Source: an uncultured Collinsella sp. (GTDB taxonomy: Bacteria > Actinomycetota > Coriobacteriia > Coriobacteriales > Coriobacteriaceae). From it: a stretch of 12,290 nucleotides of DNA. The stretch spans positions 1-12,290 of the forward strand of contig CABUZD010000042.1 in the NCBI GenBank assembly GCA_902495945.1. The letters are read 5' to 3'. Positions 6,647 through 12,290 of the stretch are shown here, piece by piece; the first letter of the stretch is position 1; each line of letters opens with the position of its first letter. The notes under the pieces were generated by a model. That model was given only the letters and a program-made list of their open reading frames with translations, searched no databases and was not told where the DNA came from. A program made the translations under genes and the position numbers.

Positions 6647-7441
6647 CTATCCTCTAAAGATATCGGTGAGCATAGCGAGTGCCTCGAGCACGCCGCCGCC
6701 GACCGACGTCGCCTTGTCTGAAATGTAGTTGATATAGCTGGCATCGCCGCGCGGATCGACATCGGCGCATTTAAAGCCCTCAGTCACCTGCACGCCGTTC
6801 GCCAAAAGCCCGCGCAGGCAGCCATCGATCTGCGTGCACATGGGCGTATCGTCCGCGTAGCCAATCACGTCTCCGGCGCTCACGATGTCGCCGATTGCGC
6901 GGTCGGACCGAAACACGCCGGCGGCGGGGCTGTGGATAACGCGCTCCTTGCCATAGCCGGCGATCACGCCCGGCACGCCCGTGTTGGGCTGGGGCGAGCC
7001 CTGGGTAATGACGCGGCCCAAAAAATGCCCGCGCATGGTCTCGACCACGGCGTCGCAATCGACCGGCGCGGTAAAGCCCGGCCCCACGGCGATGACGGTA
7101 GGCGCCATGTCGCGCGTGGTGCCCAGGTTGCGCTTGGCCAAAATCGCGTCGACCACAGCCGCGGGTTTAAGCTCATCGAGCATCTTGGCTTGAGGGTCCA
7201 CCACGACGGCAACATCCCCCGCTTGGGTAATCTCGAGCGCCTCTGCCGGCGTCTGCGCCAAGCGAGCGCGAATGCCCTCGACCTGGACCTCGCCCAGGCG
7301 AATAGCCTCGCAAAAACTGATTGTGCGGCGGATGCACGTGGGAACCGCGATATCGGCCATAACGACCGACACGCCGGCGCGCACCAAGCGAGCGGCGACA
7401 CCCGTGGCGATATCGCCGGCGCCGCGAACATAAACGAGCAT
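6647..7441 (-). CDS. yqeB: YqeB/EF2563-family selenium-dependent molybdenum hydroxylase accessory protein
   Basis: Members of this family occur with selenium-dependent molybdenum hydroxylases and are thought to help mature them; no reaction is established. The 264-residue protein begins MLVYVRGAGDIATGVAARL, a nucleotide-binding-like Gly-rich start (7-18). It then shows AVGPGFTAPVDCD (118-130), ETMRGHFLGRVI (134-145), PNTGVPG (152-158) and KCADVDPRG (224-232), all typical of the family. The ATG at 7439-7441 has GGGAGG about 10 bases upstream. It is the first gene of the yqeB-xdhC pair and diverges from yqeC across 102 bases. Confidence 0.9.
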   Translation of the reverse strand: MLVYVRGAGDIATGVAARLVRAGVSVVMADIAVPTCIRRTISFCEAIRLGEVQVEGIRARLAQTPAEALEITQAGDVAVVVDPQAKMLDELKPAAVVDAILAKRNLGTTRDMAPTVIAVGPGFTAPVDCDAVVETMRGHFLGRVITQGSPQPNTGVPGVIAGYGKERVIHSPAAGVFRSDRAIGDIVSAGDVIGYADDTPMCTQIDGCLRGLLANGVQVTEGFKCADVDPRGDASYINYISDKATSVGGGVLEALAMLTDIFRG

Positions 7442-7543
7442 TCCCGGGGCACCTCCCTGTGCTACGGTTTGAGCAGAGCAAAAGCGGCTCGACCGCTACT
7501 CTGATGATTATTTATTATCACAGTATTATACGGCGGTGAACAG
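7442..7543. promoter_or_regulatory. Divergent yqeB/yqeC promoter region
   Basis: The two accessory genes are transcribed away from each other from this 102-base region. Its AT-rich core (about 7500-7530) contrasts with the GC-rich surroundings. On the minus strand there is a perfect TATAAT (7525-7530); on the plus strand the same bases give TATTAT (7524-7529). Neither has a convincing -35 box. A near-palindrome of 16 bases with TGAT and ATCA ends (7505-7520; 6 of 8 positions pair) overlaps the core and could be an operator. AGCGG/CCGCT (7483-7487/7493-7497) could form a small hairpin in the yqeB leader. Overlapping -10 boxes imply shared control, which is an inference. Confidence 0.45.
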
Positions 7544-8278
7544 ATGGAAACGGTTAGCGGCAATCTTGCCTCGGCGCTCAGGATCAAGCCGGGCATTACC
7601 GCGATTATCGGCAGCGGTGGCAAGTCGACCTTGCTAAAGACGCTCGGCCTTGAGCTTATGCGCGCTGGCGGCCGCGCGCTCCTCTGCACCACCACGCATA
7701 TGTTCCCCGTCGCCGGCGTGCCGTGGGACGGGTCGACCCGTCGCCTGGACGCCGCGCCTTGGAAGCCGGGCGCCTCGCATGTCCCCGGTTGCACCTGCGA
7801 GGCATGCGCGGGCATGAGCCGCGGAAGTATCTGCCAGGCGGGTGTTTTGGACCCGGAGACGGGCAAGCTCTCCTCCCCTGCCGAGCCGCTCGACCAGCTG
7901 GCGCAGCGCTTTGACTACGTCCTGGCCGAGGCGGACGGCAGCAAGCGGCTCCCGCTCAAGGCCCACGCCCCGTGGGAGCCGGTAATTCCCTCTGGCACGG
8001 CCAACATCGTCTGGATCGTCGGCGCCTCGGGATTCGGCAAGCCCGTCGCCGAGGTTGTCCACCGCCCCGAGCTCTTCTGCGAGTGCTGCGGCTGCGAGCC
8101 CACCGATACCGCCACGCCCGAGCGCGTCGCCCAAGTGCTCAATGCCGAGATGCAGGCGCTGAAACTCAATACCGCACGCGTCATGCTCAACCAAGTCGAC
8201 ACGCTCAGCGACCCCACAATGGCCGACCGCTTCGAGGCAGCCCTCAACCGCCCCCTCATCGCCACCAGCCTCAAGTAG
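7544..8278 (+). CDS. yqeC: YqeC-family selenium cofactor biosynthesis protein (putative GTPase/ATPase)
   Basis: YqeC proteins accompany selenium-dependent molybdenum hydroxylases and are proposed to act in making the selenium-containing cofactor. The 244-residue protein has an early P-loop GSGGKST (23-29), a TTTHM motif (49-53), and the hallmark EADGSKRLPLKAHAPWEPVIP (129-149). It also has a C-terminal VMLNQVDT (213-220) resembling a nucleotide-base specificity motif. Two cysteine clusters stand out: C83/C85/C88 plus C98, and C179/C181/C182/C184. The start ATG at 7544 has GGTGA 6 bases upstream. It is the only plus-strand gene in the window, divergent from yqeB and convergent with hyuA. Family assignment is strong; the substrate is unknown. 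Confidence 0.9.
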   Translation: METVSGNLASALRIKPGITAIIGSGGKSTLLKTLGLELMRAGGRALLCTTTHMFPVAGVPWDGSTRRLDAAPWKPGASHVPGCTCEACAGMSRGSICQAGVLDPETGKLSSPAEPLDQLAQRFDYVLAEADGSKRLPLKAHAPWEPVIPSGTANIVWIVGASGFGKPVAEVVHRPELFCECCGCEPTDTATPERVAQVLNAEMQALKLNTARVMLNQVDTLSDPTMADRFEAALNRPLIATSLK

Positions 8279-8293
8279 CCGGCCCCATCTCGT

Positions 8294-8362
8294 CAGTTGC
8301 GGTGAAATACGGACTGTTTGGCCGTATGACGGCCGCAAACAGTCCGTATTTCACCGCAACTG
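8294..8362. repeat. Long dispersed palindrome, copy 2 (perfect 27-base arms)
   Basis: Bases 8294-8320 and 8336-8362 are exact inverted repeats of 27 bases (CAGTTGCGGTGAAATAC... mirrored). The 15-base centre holds a further small stem GCCGT-ATG-ACGGC (8321-8333). It fills most of the gap between the 3' ends of yqeC and hyuA. The first 25 bases of each arm match copy 1 (5510-5576) with few changes, while the centre differs completely. Transcripts from either side would form a very strong hairpin, but no T-run follows, so simple intrinsic termination is unlikely. No transposase or target duplication was seen. Confidence 0.95.
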
Positions 8363-8363
8363 C

Positions 8364-8384
8364 GGGGGGGTCCGGCACCCCCCC
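8364..8384. other. G7/C7 hairpin beside the hyuA stop codon
   Basis: Seven G (8364-8370) and seven C (8378-8384) flank a 7-base loop, 2 bases past the hyuA stop and 1 base from palindrome copy 2. RNA from either strand could fold here. It probably protects the hyuA 3' end or helps end transcription together with the palindrome. It has no T-run, so it is not a standard intrinsic terminator. Long G and C runs are also prone to sequencing error. Confidence 0.6.
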
Positions 8385-8386
8385 TG

Positions 8387-9754
8387 TTAGCGGGGCACGT
8401 AGCGACCGGGCTGGGCTCCGGTGGGCTCGCCGTCGCGTGCCGCCAGCACGCCGTTCACAAACACGGCCTTGGCGCGACCATGCGCCTCAAAACCCTCGAG
8501 CGGCGTGTAGTCCACAGCCTGATGCTGCGTCGCCGCGCTAATGGTCCAGCGTGCCTGGGGATCCCACACGCACACGTCGGCATCGGCACCCTCGGCAAGA
8601 CAGCCCTTGCGCGGATACATGCCAAAGACGCGCGCCGGGTTCTCGCTCATCAAGCGGCAGAGGTCCTCGGGTCCCAACTGTCCCTCAAAGCTCGTGGCAA
8701 TCGCGACGGGACGATGCTCCACGCCGGGCCCGCCGTTGGGAATCGCGCGGAAATCGTCGCGCCCGCGGTCCTTTTGCCCGTGCAGGTTAAAGCTGCAATG
8801 ATCGGTCGCAATCGTATCGATCTCGCCGGCCACAAGCGCCTCGCGCAGTGCCGCACGGTCACCCGCATGGCGCAGCGGCGGGCTCATCACATACTTGGCG
8901 CCCGCAAAGCCGTCCTCGCCCTGCTCCAAGTAGCAAGTATCGTCGAGCATCAAATACTGAGGGCAGGTCTCGACATAGATATTCTTCTGCCCGCGCGCCT
9001 TGGCGGCACGGATGGCCTCGAGACCCAGCTTGGTCGAAAGGTGCACCACGTTGACTGGTGCGTCGCCGGCCAGGTGCGCCAGATACAACAGACGGCTCAC
9101 GGCCTCGGCCTCGCACACGTCCGGACGGCTGAGCGCATGCCCCTCGGGCCCATGAATCCCCTGCTCGTACACGCGCTTCTGCAGTTCATTCACCAACGTG
9201 CCGTTCTCGCAATGCACGCACAGGATACCGCCCAGGCGTTTGAGCTCCTCCAGCACCTCGAGCGTCTCGGCATCGTCCAAGCGCAGATGGTCGTAGGCGA
9301 AGTAGGTCTTGAACGACGATACGCCCGCCTCGCGCATGGCCGAAAGATCGGCGCGGTTGCGCTCGTTCCACTCGGCGAGTGCCATATGGAAGGCGTAGTT
9401 GGCCGTGCAGGTTCCGTCGGCGCGGCGATGCCACTCGGCCAAGGCATCGGGCATGGTCACGCCGCGATCGGCCGTCGCGTAGTCCACAATGGTCGTCGTA
9501 CCGCCGCAGGCAGCCGCGCGCGTGCCGGTCTCAAAGCTATCGGCTGTCCAATCCATGCCGGTCCAGCACTGCATGTGCGTGTGGCCGTCGATAAAGCCGG
9601 GGAACACCCAACAGTCGGTAGCGTCCTGGACGGTATCGCCCTCGCCCGGCTCGATTGCCGCGGCAATCCGCACAATCTTGTCGCCATCCATGGCAAGATC
9701 GGCGCGGCGAAGCCCCTGGGGTGTCACAAGCGCGCCGTTTTTGATGATGATCAT
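8387..9754 (-). CDS. hyuA: Hydantoinase/dihydropyrimidinase-family amidohydrolase (HyuA/YgeZ type)
   Basis: This enzyme family opens cyclic amide rings (hydantoins, dihydropyrimidines, allantoin-like compounds) with a two-metal centre. At 455 residues it has the family length, and every metal ligand is visible: H58 and H60 in GFIDGHTHMQ, the carboxylatable K149 in SSFKTYFAY, H181 in CVHCENG, H238 in VVHLS and D318 in IATDHCSF. The ATG start has AAGGAG that overlaps the mocA stop (TAAGGAG); the gap is 8 bases, so the two are co-translated. Its place beside ygeW and ygeY matches gut clusters linked to anaerobic purine/urate breakdown, where it would open a ring product. The precise substrate cannot be read from the sequence. 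Confidence 0.9.
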   Translation of the reverse strand: MIIIKNGALVTPQGLRRADLAMDGDKIVRIAAAIEPGEGDTVQDATDCWVFPGFIDGHTHMQCWTGMDWTADSFETGTRAAACGGTTTIVDYATADRGVTMPDALAEWHRRADGTCTANYAFHMALAEWNERNRADLSAMREAGVSSFKTYFAYDHLRLDDAETLEVLEELKRLGGILCVHCENGTLVNELQKRVYEQGIHGPEGHALSRPDVCEAEAVSRLLYLAHLAGDAPVNVVHLSTKLGLEAIRAAKARGQKNIYVETCPQYLMLDDTCYLEQGEDGFAGAKYVMSPPLRHAGDRAALREALVAGEIDTIATDHCSFNLHGQKDRGRDDFRAIPNGGPGVEHRPVAIATSFEGQLGPEDLCRLMSENPARVFGMYPRKGCLAEGADADVCVWDPQARWTISAATQHQAVDYTPLEGFEAHGRAKAVFVNGVLAARDGEPTGAQPGRYVPR

Positions 9755-9762
9755 GTTGCTCC

Positions 9763-10377
9763 TTATTGGTTAATACAGTTGGCCACGCGATCAAAATACG
9801 AGCAGGCCGCGATATGCTCCGCTATACGTCGCTGCCCCTTGGCGGTATCGACGTCCCACAGCTCGTAGGCACGCGCCTCGACCAGTGCAACGTCGACGCG
9901 GCCTTTGAGAATCGAGCCCCCGCCGTCCTTGCCCTCAAGACACATAAGTGCATCGAACAGTTCCACCGGAAAGAGCACCGGGCTCGAAGGCTCACCGTTG
10001 CACGCCAAGCGCACCGGATGTTTGCGGTCACGCTCGTCAAACGCGCGAACCATGGCCTCAAAAGAGTCCGCGCTCACGAGCGGCTGGTCGCCCGGCAAAA
10101 AGAGGCAACCTTTCCAGTTGCGTTCGACTCCCCACGAAAGGCCCGCACGGACGCTTTCGCTGCGCAGCTCGCCATCGTGCAGCACGCACGGGCAATGCTT
10201 GTCCTCGCAAATCTGAGCGACCTCGGGCCAACGCGTCGAAACCACGACGTCAAAGCCCCGGGGAACCGAATCGATGGTCCGGGCAATCAGCGGCTCGCCA
10301 TAGATATCGGCAAGCATCTTGTTAGAGCCAAACCGCTTGCCCTCGCCCGAAGCCATAATGACGCATCCAAGTCTCAT
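9763..10377 (-). CDS. mocA: MocA/YgfJ-family molybdenum cofactor nucleotidyltransferase
   Basis: MocA transfers CMP from CTP to molybdopterin cofactor, giving the dinucleotide form used by many hydroxylases; YgfJ-type members go with selenium-dependent ones. The 204-residue protein has the MobA-like N-terminal motif MASGEGKRFGSNKML (8-22), FLPGDQPLV (93-101) and a late WDVDT (174-178) typical of the family. The start is the ATG at 10375-10377, with GGGAGG about 8 bases upstream and the expected MRLGCVIMASG N-terminus. An in-frame upstream ATG at 10431 would add 18 unlikely residues. It leads the mocA-hyuA pair and lies downstream of the ygeW terminator. No clear promoter was found in the gap. 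CTP preference is inferred from the family. Confidence 0.9.
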   Translation of the reverse strand: MRLGCVIMASGEGKRFGSNKMLADIYGEPLIARTIDSVPRGFDVVVSTRWPEVAQICEDKHCPCVLHDGELRSESVRAGLSWGVERNWKGCLFLPGDQPLVSADSFEAMVRAFDERDRKHPVRLACNGEPSSPVLFPVELFDALMCLEGKDGGGSILKGRVDVALVEARAYELWDVDTAKGQRRIAEHIAACSYFDRVANCINQ

Positions 10378-10464
10378 GGTGATACCTCCCCTGAAACCAT
10401 CGTACCCATAACTCGCGCCGCGGGCATCCACATCGAAAGCGCTTATCCCGCACGCCCGCGATGC

Positions 10465-10501
10465 AAAAAAGGGGCACCCCGCCGGTTGGCAGAGCGCCCC
10501 C
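10465..10501 (-). terminator. Intrinsic terminator after ygeW
   Basis: In minus-strand RNA the stem GGGGCGC / GTGCCCC (10494-10500 with 10471-10477; one G-U pair) encloses a second stem GCC-AACC-GGC. Six T follow at once (10465-10470). It lies 27 bases past the ygeW stop. It separates ygeW from mocA-hyuA, though leaky read-through is possible because all are on one strand. Confidence 0.85.
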
Positions 10502-10527
10502 TTTACATGGCTTACCTCAACCCGGCT

Positions 10528-11730
10528 TTAGGCCTGGAACCAACGGGCGGTGTTGCGCTCGTCGAGGGCCTTGAGGGTAGCGGCGGGATCGGCAACCTTC
10601 TGCAGGAACATCATGGCTGCGATGGCGTACGGCTTGTAGCTGGCCTCCTTGTACATGCCCACGCGGTGCATGTCGAAGACGTCGGCGTTGACCTCGCCGT
10701 GCTCGCAGGAGACACCGGAGATGTCGGCGGGCAGCGGGTGCATAAAGATGGTGTCCTGGCCGTTGGCAGTCTTCTCCATGAGCTCGGTCGTGGAGCACCA
10801 GTCCTGATGGGTGGCGTTCTGGGCGAGCAGCTCCTTCTCGAGCGCTGCGATGCCGGCGTCGTCGCCCTCGGCGTACAGGTTGGTGCGCTTCTCCATGGCG
10901 ACAAACGGAGCCCAGCTCTTGGGGATCACGATGTCGGCGCCCTCGAAGGCCTCGGCCATGGTGTTGACCTGCTTAAAGGTGGTGCCGGACTCGGCGGCAT
11001 AGCCCTTGGCGCGCTCGACGACCTCGGGCATGAGGTCGTAGCCCTCGGGGTGGGCCAGGGTGACGTCCATGCCAAAACGGGGCAGCAGGCTGATCAGCGA
11101 CTGCGGGCAGGACAGCGGCTTGCCGTAAGAGGGCGAATAGGCCCAGGTGACGGCAACCTTCTTGCCCTTGAGGTTCTCGAGGCCGCCAAACTCGTTGATA
11201 AGGTAGAGCATGTCGGCAGAGGACTGCGTGGGGTGATCGGAGTCGGACTGCAGGGAGATGAGCGTAGGACGGTGATCCAGAACGCCGTCCTCGTAAGCCT
11301 GCTGGACAGACTCGGAGACCTCGGCCATGTAGGCGTCGCCCTTGCCGATGTACATGTCGTCGCGGATGCCGATGACGTCGGCCATGAAGGAGATCATGGT
11401 AGCGGTCTCGCGGACGGTCTCGCCGTGAGCGATCTGGGACTTCTTCTCGTCCAGGTCCTGCAGCTCAAGGCCGAGCAGGTTGGCGGCCTTAGAGAAGGAG
11501 AAGCGCGTACGGGTGGAGTTGTCACGGAACAGGGAGACGGCCAGGCCCGAGTCGAAGATCTTGGACGAGACGTTGTTCTCGCGCAGCTCGCGCAGGGCGT
11601 CGGCGACGATGTAGAGAGCCTTGAGTTCATCGGTGGTCTTGTCCCAGGTGTGCAGGAAGTCGCTGCCGTACATACCCTTAAAATCGAGGCCGTTCAGCTG
11701 CTCGACGAGCTCGGTAAACTTGGCGTCCAT
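10528..11730 (-). CDS. ygeW: Knotted carbamoyltransferase YgeW
   Basis: YgeW belongs to the aspartate/ornithine carbamoyltransferase superfamily and has a knotted fold. In anaerobic purine-degradation clusters it is thought to remove a carbamoyl group from a late intermediate, giving carbamoyl phosphate. The 400-residue protein has the carbamoyl-phosphate site STRTR (72-76), HPTQSSADM (166-174) and HPLPAD (331-336), with SDSDHPTQ and WAYSPSYGKP (196-205) typical of YgeW rather than of ornithine or aspartate enzymes. The start is ATG at 11728-11730, with AAAGGA 8 bases upstream; longer in-frame starts reach into non-coding sequence. It lies 201 bases downstream of ygeY and ends in its own terminator. 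The acceptor substrate is not visible. Confidence 0.93.
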   Translation of the reverse strand: MDAKFTELVEQLNGLDFKGMYGSDFLHTWDKTTDELKALYIVADALRELRENNVSSKIFDSGLAVSLFRDNSTRTRFSFSKAANLLGLELQDLDEKKSQIAHGETVRETATMISFMADVIGIRDDMYIGKGDAYMAEVSESVQQAYEDGVLDHRPTLISLQSDSDHPTQSSADMLYLINEFGGLENLKGKKVAVTWAYSPSYGKPLSCPQSLISLLPRFGMDVTLAHPEGYDLMPEVVERAKGYAAESGTTFKQVNTMAEAFEGADIVIPKSWAPFVAMEKRTNLYAEGDDAGIAALEKELLAQNATHQDWCSTTELMEKTANGQDTIFMHPLPADISGVSCEHGEVNADVFDMHRVGMYKEASYKPYAIAAMMFLQKVADPAATLKALDERNTARWFQA

Positions 11731-11848
11731 GGAAATGTCCTTTCTAAAGATGAAACGATCGCAATGAGTAGACGTGCTCCGGCATGCGCGTGCGGCTAGA
11801 ACATGCAGAGCACCATGACGAGGACCCGCCACCGTTGAGGAAGCATGG

Positions 11849-11876
11849 GAGATAACGACCGCGGGCCCCAAGTCAA
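11849..11876 (-). promoter_or_regulatory. Weak candidate promoter for ygeW
   Basis: On the minus strand TTGACT (11871-11876) is followed after 16 bases by TATCTC (11849-11854). The -35 box matches 5 of 6 positions and the -10 box only 3 of 6. It lies about 120 bases before the ygeW start, after the ygeY-ygeW hairpin. It is plausible because a hairpin and a long gap separate the genes, but the match is poor. Confidence 0.25.
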
Positions 11877-11884
11877 CAGGGGGT

Positions 11885-11909
11885 GCCGGGGACACGAGCG
11901 GCCCCCGGC
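11885..11909 (-). other. GC-rich hairpin after ygeY
   Basis: GCCGGGG (11885-11891) and CCCCGGC (11903-11909) are perfect 7-base inverted repeats around an 11-base loop, 22 bases past the ygeY stop. No T-run follows in the minus-strand direction. It could be a factor-dependent terminator, a 3'-end stabiliser or an attenuator ahead of ygeW. Confidence 0.45.
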
Positions 11910-11931
11910 TCAACAAAATCGAGGAATGGGA

Positions 11932-12282
11932 CTAGTCGATCTTGTTGTTGGTCAGACCGGCGCGGAACACGGTGGCATCGCCATCGGCCTGGCTCGGATC
12001 GTAGAGGTTCAGGGCAGCCACATACATGGCGGCAGCGGTGACCAGGTCGTCCTTGTAGGTGACCTCGTTGGGAGCGTGGGCCTGAGACTCGGCACCCGGG
12101 CCAAAGCCGACGCAGGGGATGCCGTAGCGGCCCTGGATGGAGACGCAGTTCGTGGAGAAGGTCCACTTGTCGCACAGCGGACGACCGGTGCGCTTGTCCA
12201 TGCTGGGCTCGCAGCCGATGCGCTCGTCACCGAACAAGGCCATGAGGGCGTCTACGAGGGCCATGACGTGCGGAGCGGTCAC
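11932..12282 (-). CDS. ygeY: YgeY-family selenium-metabolism-linked hydrolase (M20 peptidase fold), C-terminal part only
   Basis: YgeY is an M20/ArgE-DapE-like metallohydrolase found with YgeW and HyuA; in these clusters it is thought to hydrolyse an amide in the purine-breakdown route. Only about 116 C-terminal residues are present. They show DKWTFSTN followed by QGRYGIPCVGFGPG and AHAPNE, the usual end of the second half of the catalytic domain, with the conserved late His in AHAPNE. The N-terminal metal-binding half should lie beyond the right edge. In the same frame a TAG stop occurs at 12283-12285, directly before this segment. The GTG at 12280-12282 is unlikely to be a real start. The gene is therefore either interrupted by a nonsense change or damaged by an error at the sequence end. 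Confidence 0.75.
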   Translation of the reverse strand: MTAPHVMALVDALMALFGDERIGCEPSMDKRTGRPLCDKWTFSTNCVSIQGRYGIPCVGFGPGAESQAHAPNEVTYKDDLVTAAAMYVAALNLYDPSQADGDATVFRAGLTNNKID

Positions 12283-12290
12283 CTAGTTGA

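Noticed and set aside
5510..8362. Composite transposon bounded by the two palindromes
   Set aside because: No transposase lies between them, each copy is itself a palindrome rather than an insertion sequence, and no target duplications are visible.
8480..9868. 462-codon open frame on the plus strand opposite hyuA
   Set aside because: The minus frame has all metal ligands of a hydantoinase; the plus frame has no family features.
10378..10431. 18-residue N-terminal extension of mocA
   Set aside because: The internal ATG has a GGGAGG site at ideal spacing and the normal MRLGCVIMASG start.
9766..11799. 677-codon open frame on the plus strand opposite mocA and ygeW
   Set aside because: It is antisense to two confirmed genes, runs through their intergenic terminator, and has no recognisable domain.
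11731..11916. 62-residue N-terminal extension of ygeW
   Set aside because: The ATG at 11728-11730 has a good ribosome site and matches the family start; the extension would cover a non-coding, promoter-like stretch.
12283..12285. Recoding of the ygeY TAG as pyrrolysine or as a selenocysteine codon
   Set aside because: Selenocysteine uses TGA, not TAG, and no pyrrolysine genes are visible; a nonsense change or end-of-sequence error is simpler.

Overview
The window is high-GC DNA. The ribosomal proteins, the zinc-ribbon S14 and the accessory gene content suggest a Gram-positive anaerobe of the Coriobacteriia (Collinsella/Olsenella type). That assignment is an inference from protein flavour and was not checked by a search.

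Region 1 (1-5282, all minus strand) is the distal half of the spc ribosomal-protein operon. In transcription order it reads rplE (L5), rpsN (S14 type Z), rpsH (S8), rplF (L6), rplR (L18), rpsE (S5), rpmD (L30), rplO (L15), secY and adk (cut by the left edge). The genes are tightly packed with clear Shine-Dalgarno sites. Three start with GTG (rpsN, rplF, secY), and secY overlaps rplO. The genes usually found just before rplE (rplX, rplN, rpsQ) are not there. A 311-base gap with a possible promoter and a foldable leader precedes rplE instead.

Region 2 (5594-12290) is a selenium-dependent molybdenum hydroxylase / anaerobic purine-catabolism cluster, with relatives in Escherichia coli (ygeW, ygeY, hyuA, yqeB, yqeC, mocA/ygfJ) and many gut anaerobes. 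On the minus strand, in transcription order, are ygeY (C-terminal part, with an in-frame TAG at the right edge), ygeW, a terminator, mocA-hyuA (translationally coupled), and yqeB-xdhC (an operon). yqeC lies on the plus strand, divergent from yqeB and convergent with hyuA. MocA, XdhC, YqeB and YqeC are predicted to build and load the modified molybdenum cofactor of a hydroxylase. HyuA, YgeY and YgeW are predicted to hydrolyse the purine-derived intermediate and recover its carbamoyl group. The hydroxylase itself, YgeX, SsnA and YgfK are not in this window.

Two copies of one long palindrome, about 24-27 bases per arm with different loops, lie at 5510-5576 and 8294-8362. They bracket the xdhC-yqeB-yqeC block. 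One is followed by a T-run and looks like the terminator of xdhC; the other sits between the convergent ends of yqeC and hyuA. No tRNA, rRNA, CRISPR array, transposase or phage gene was seen.
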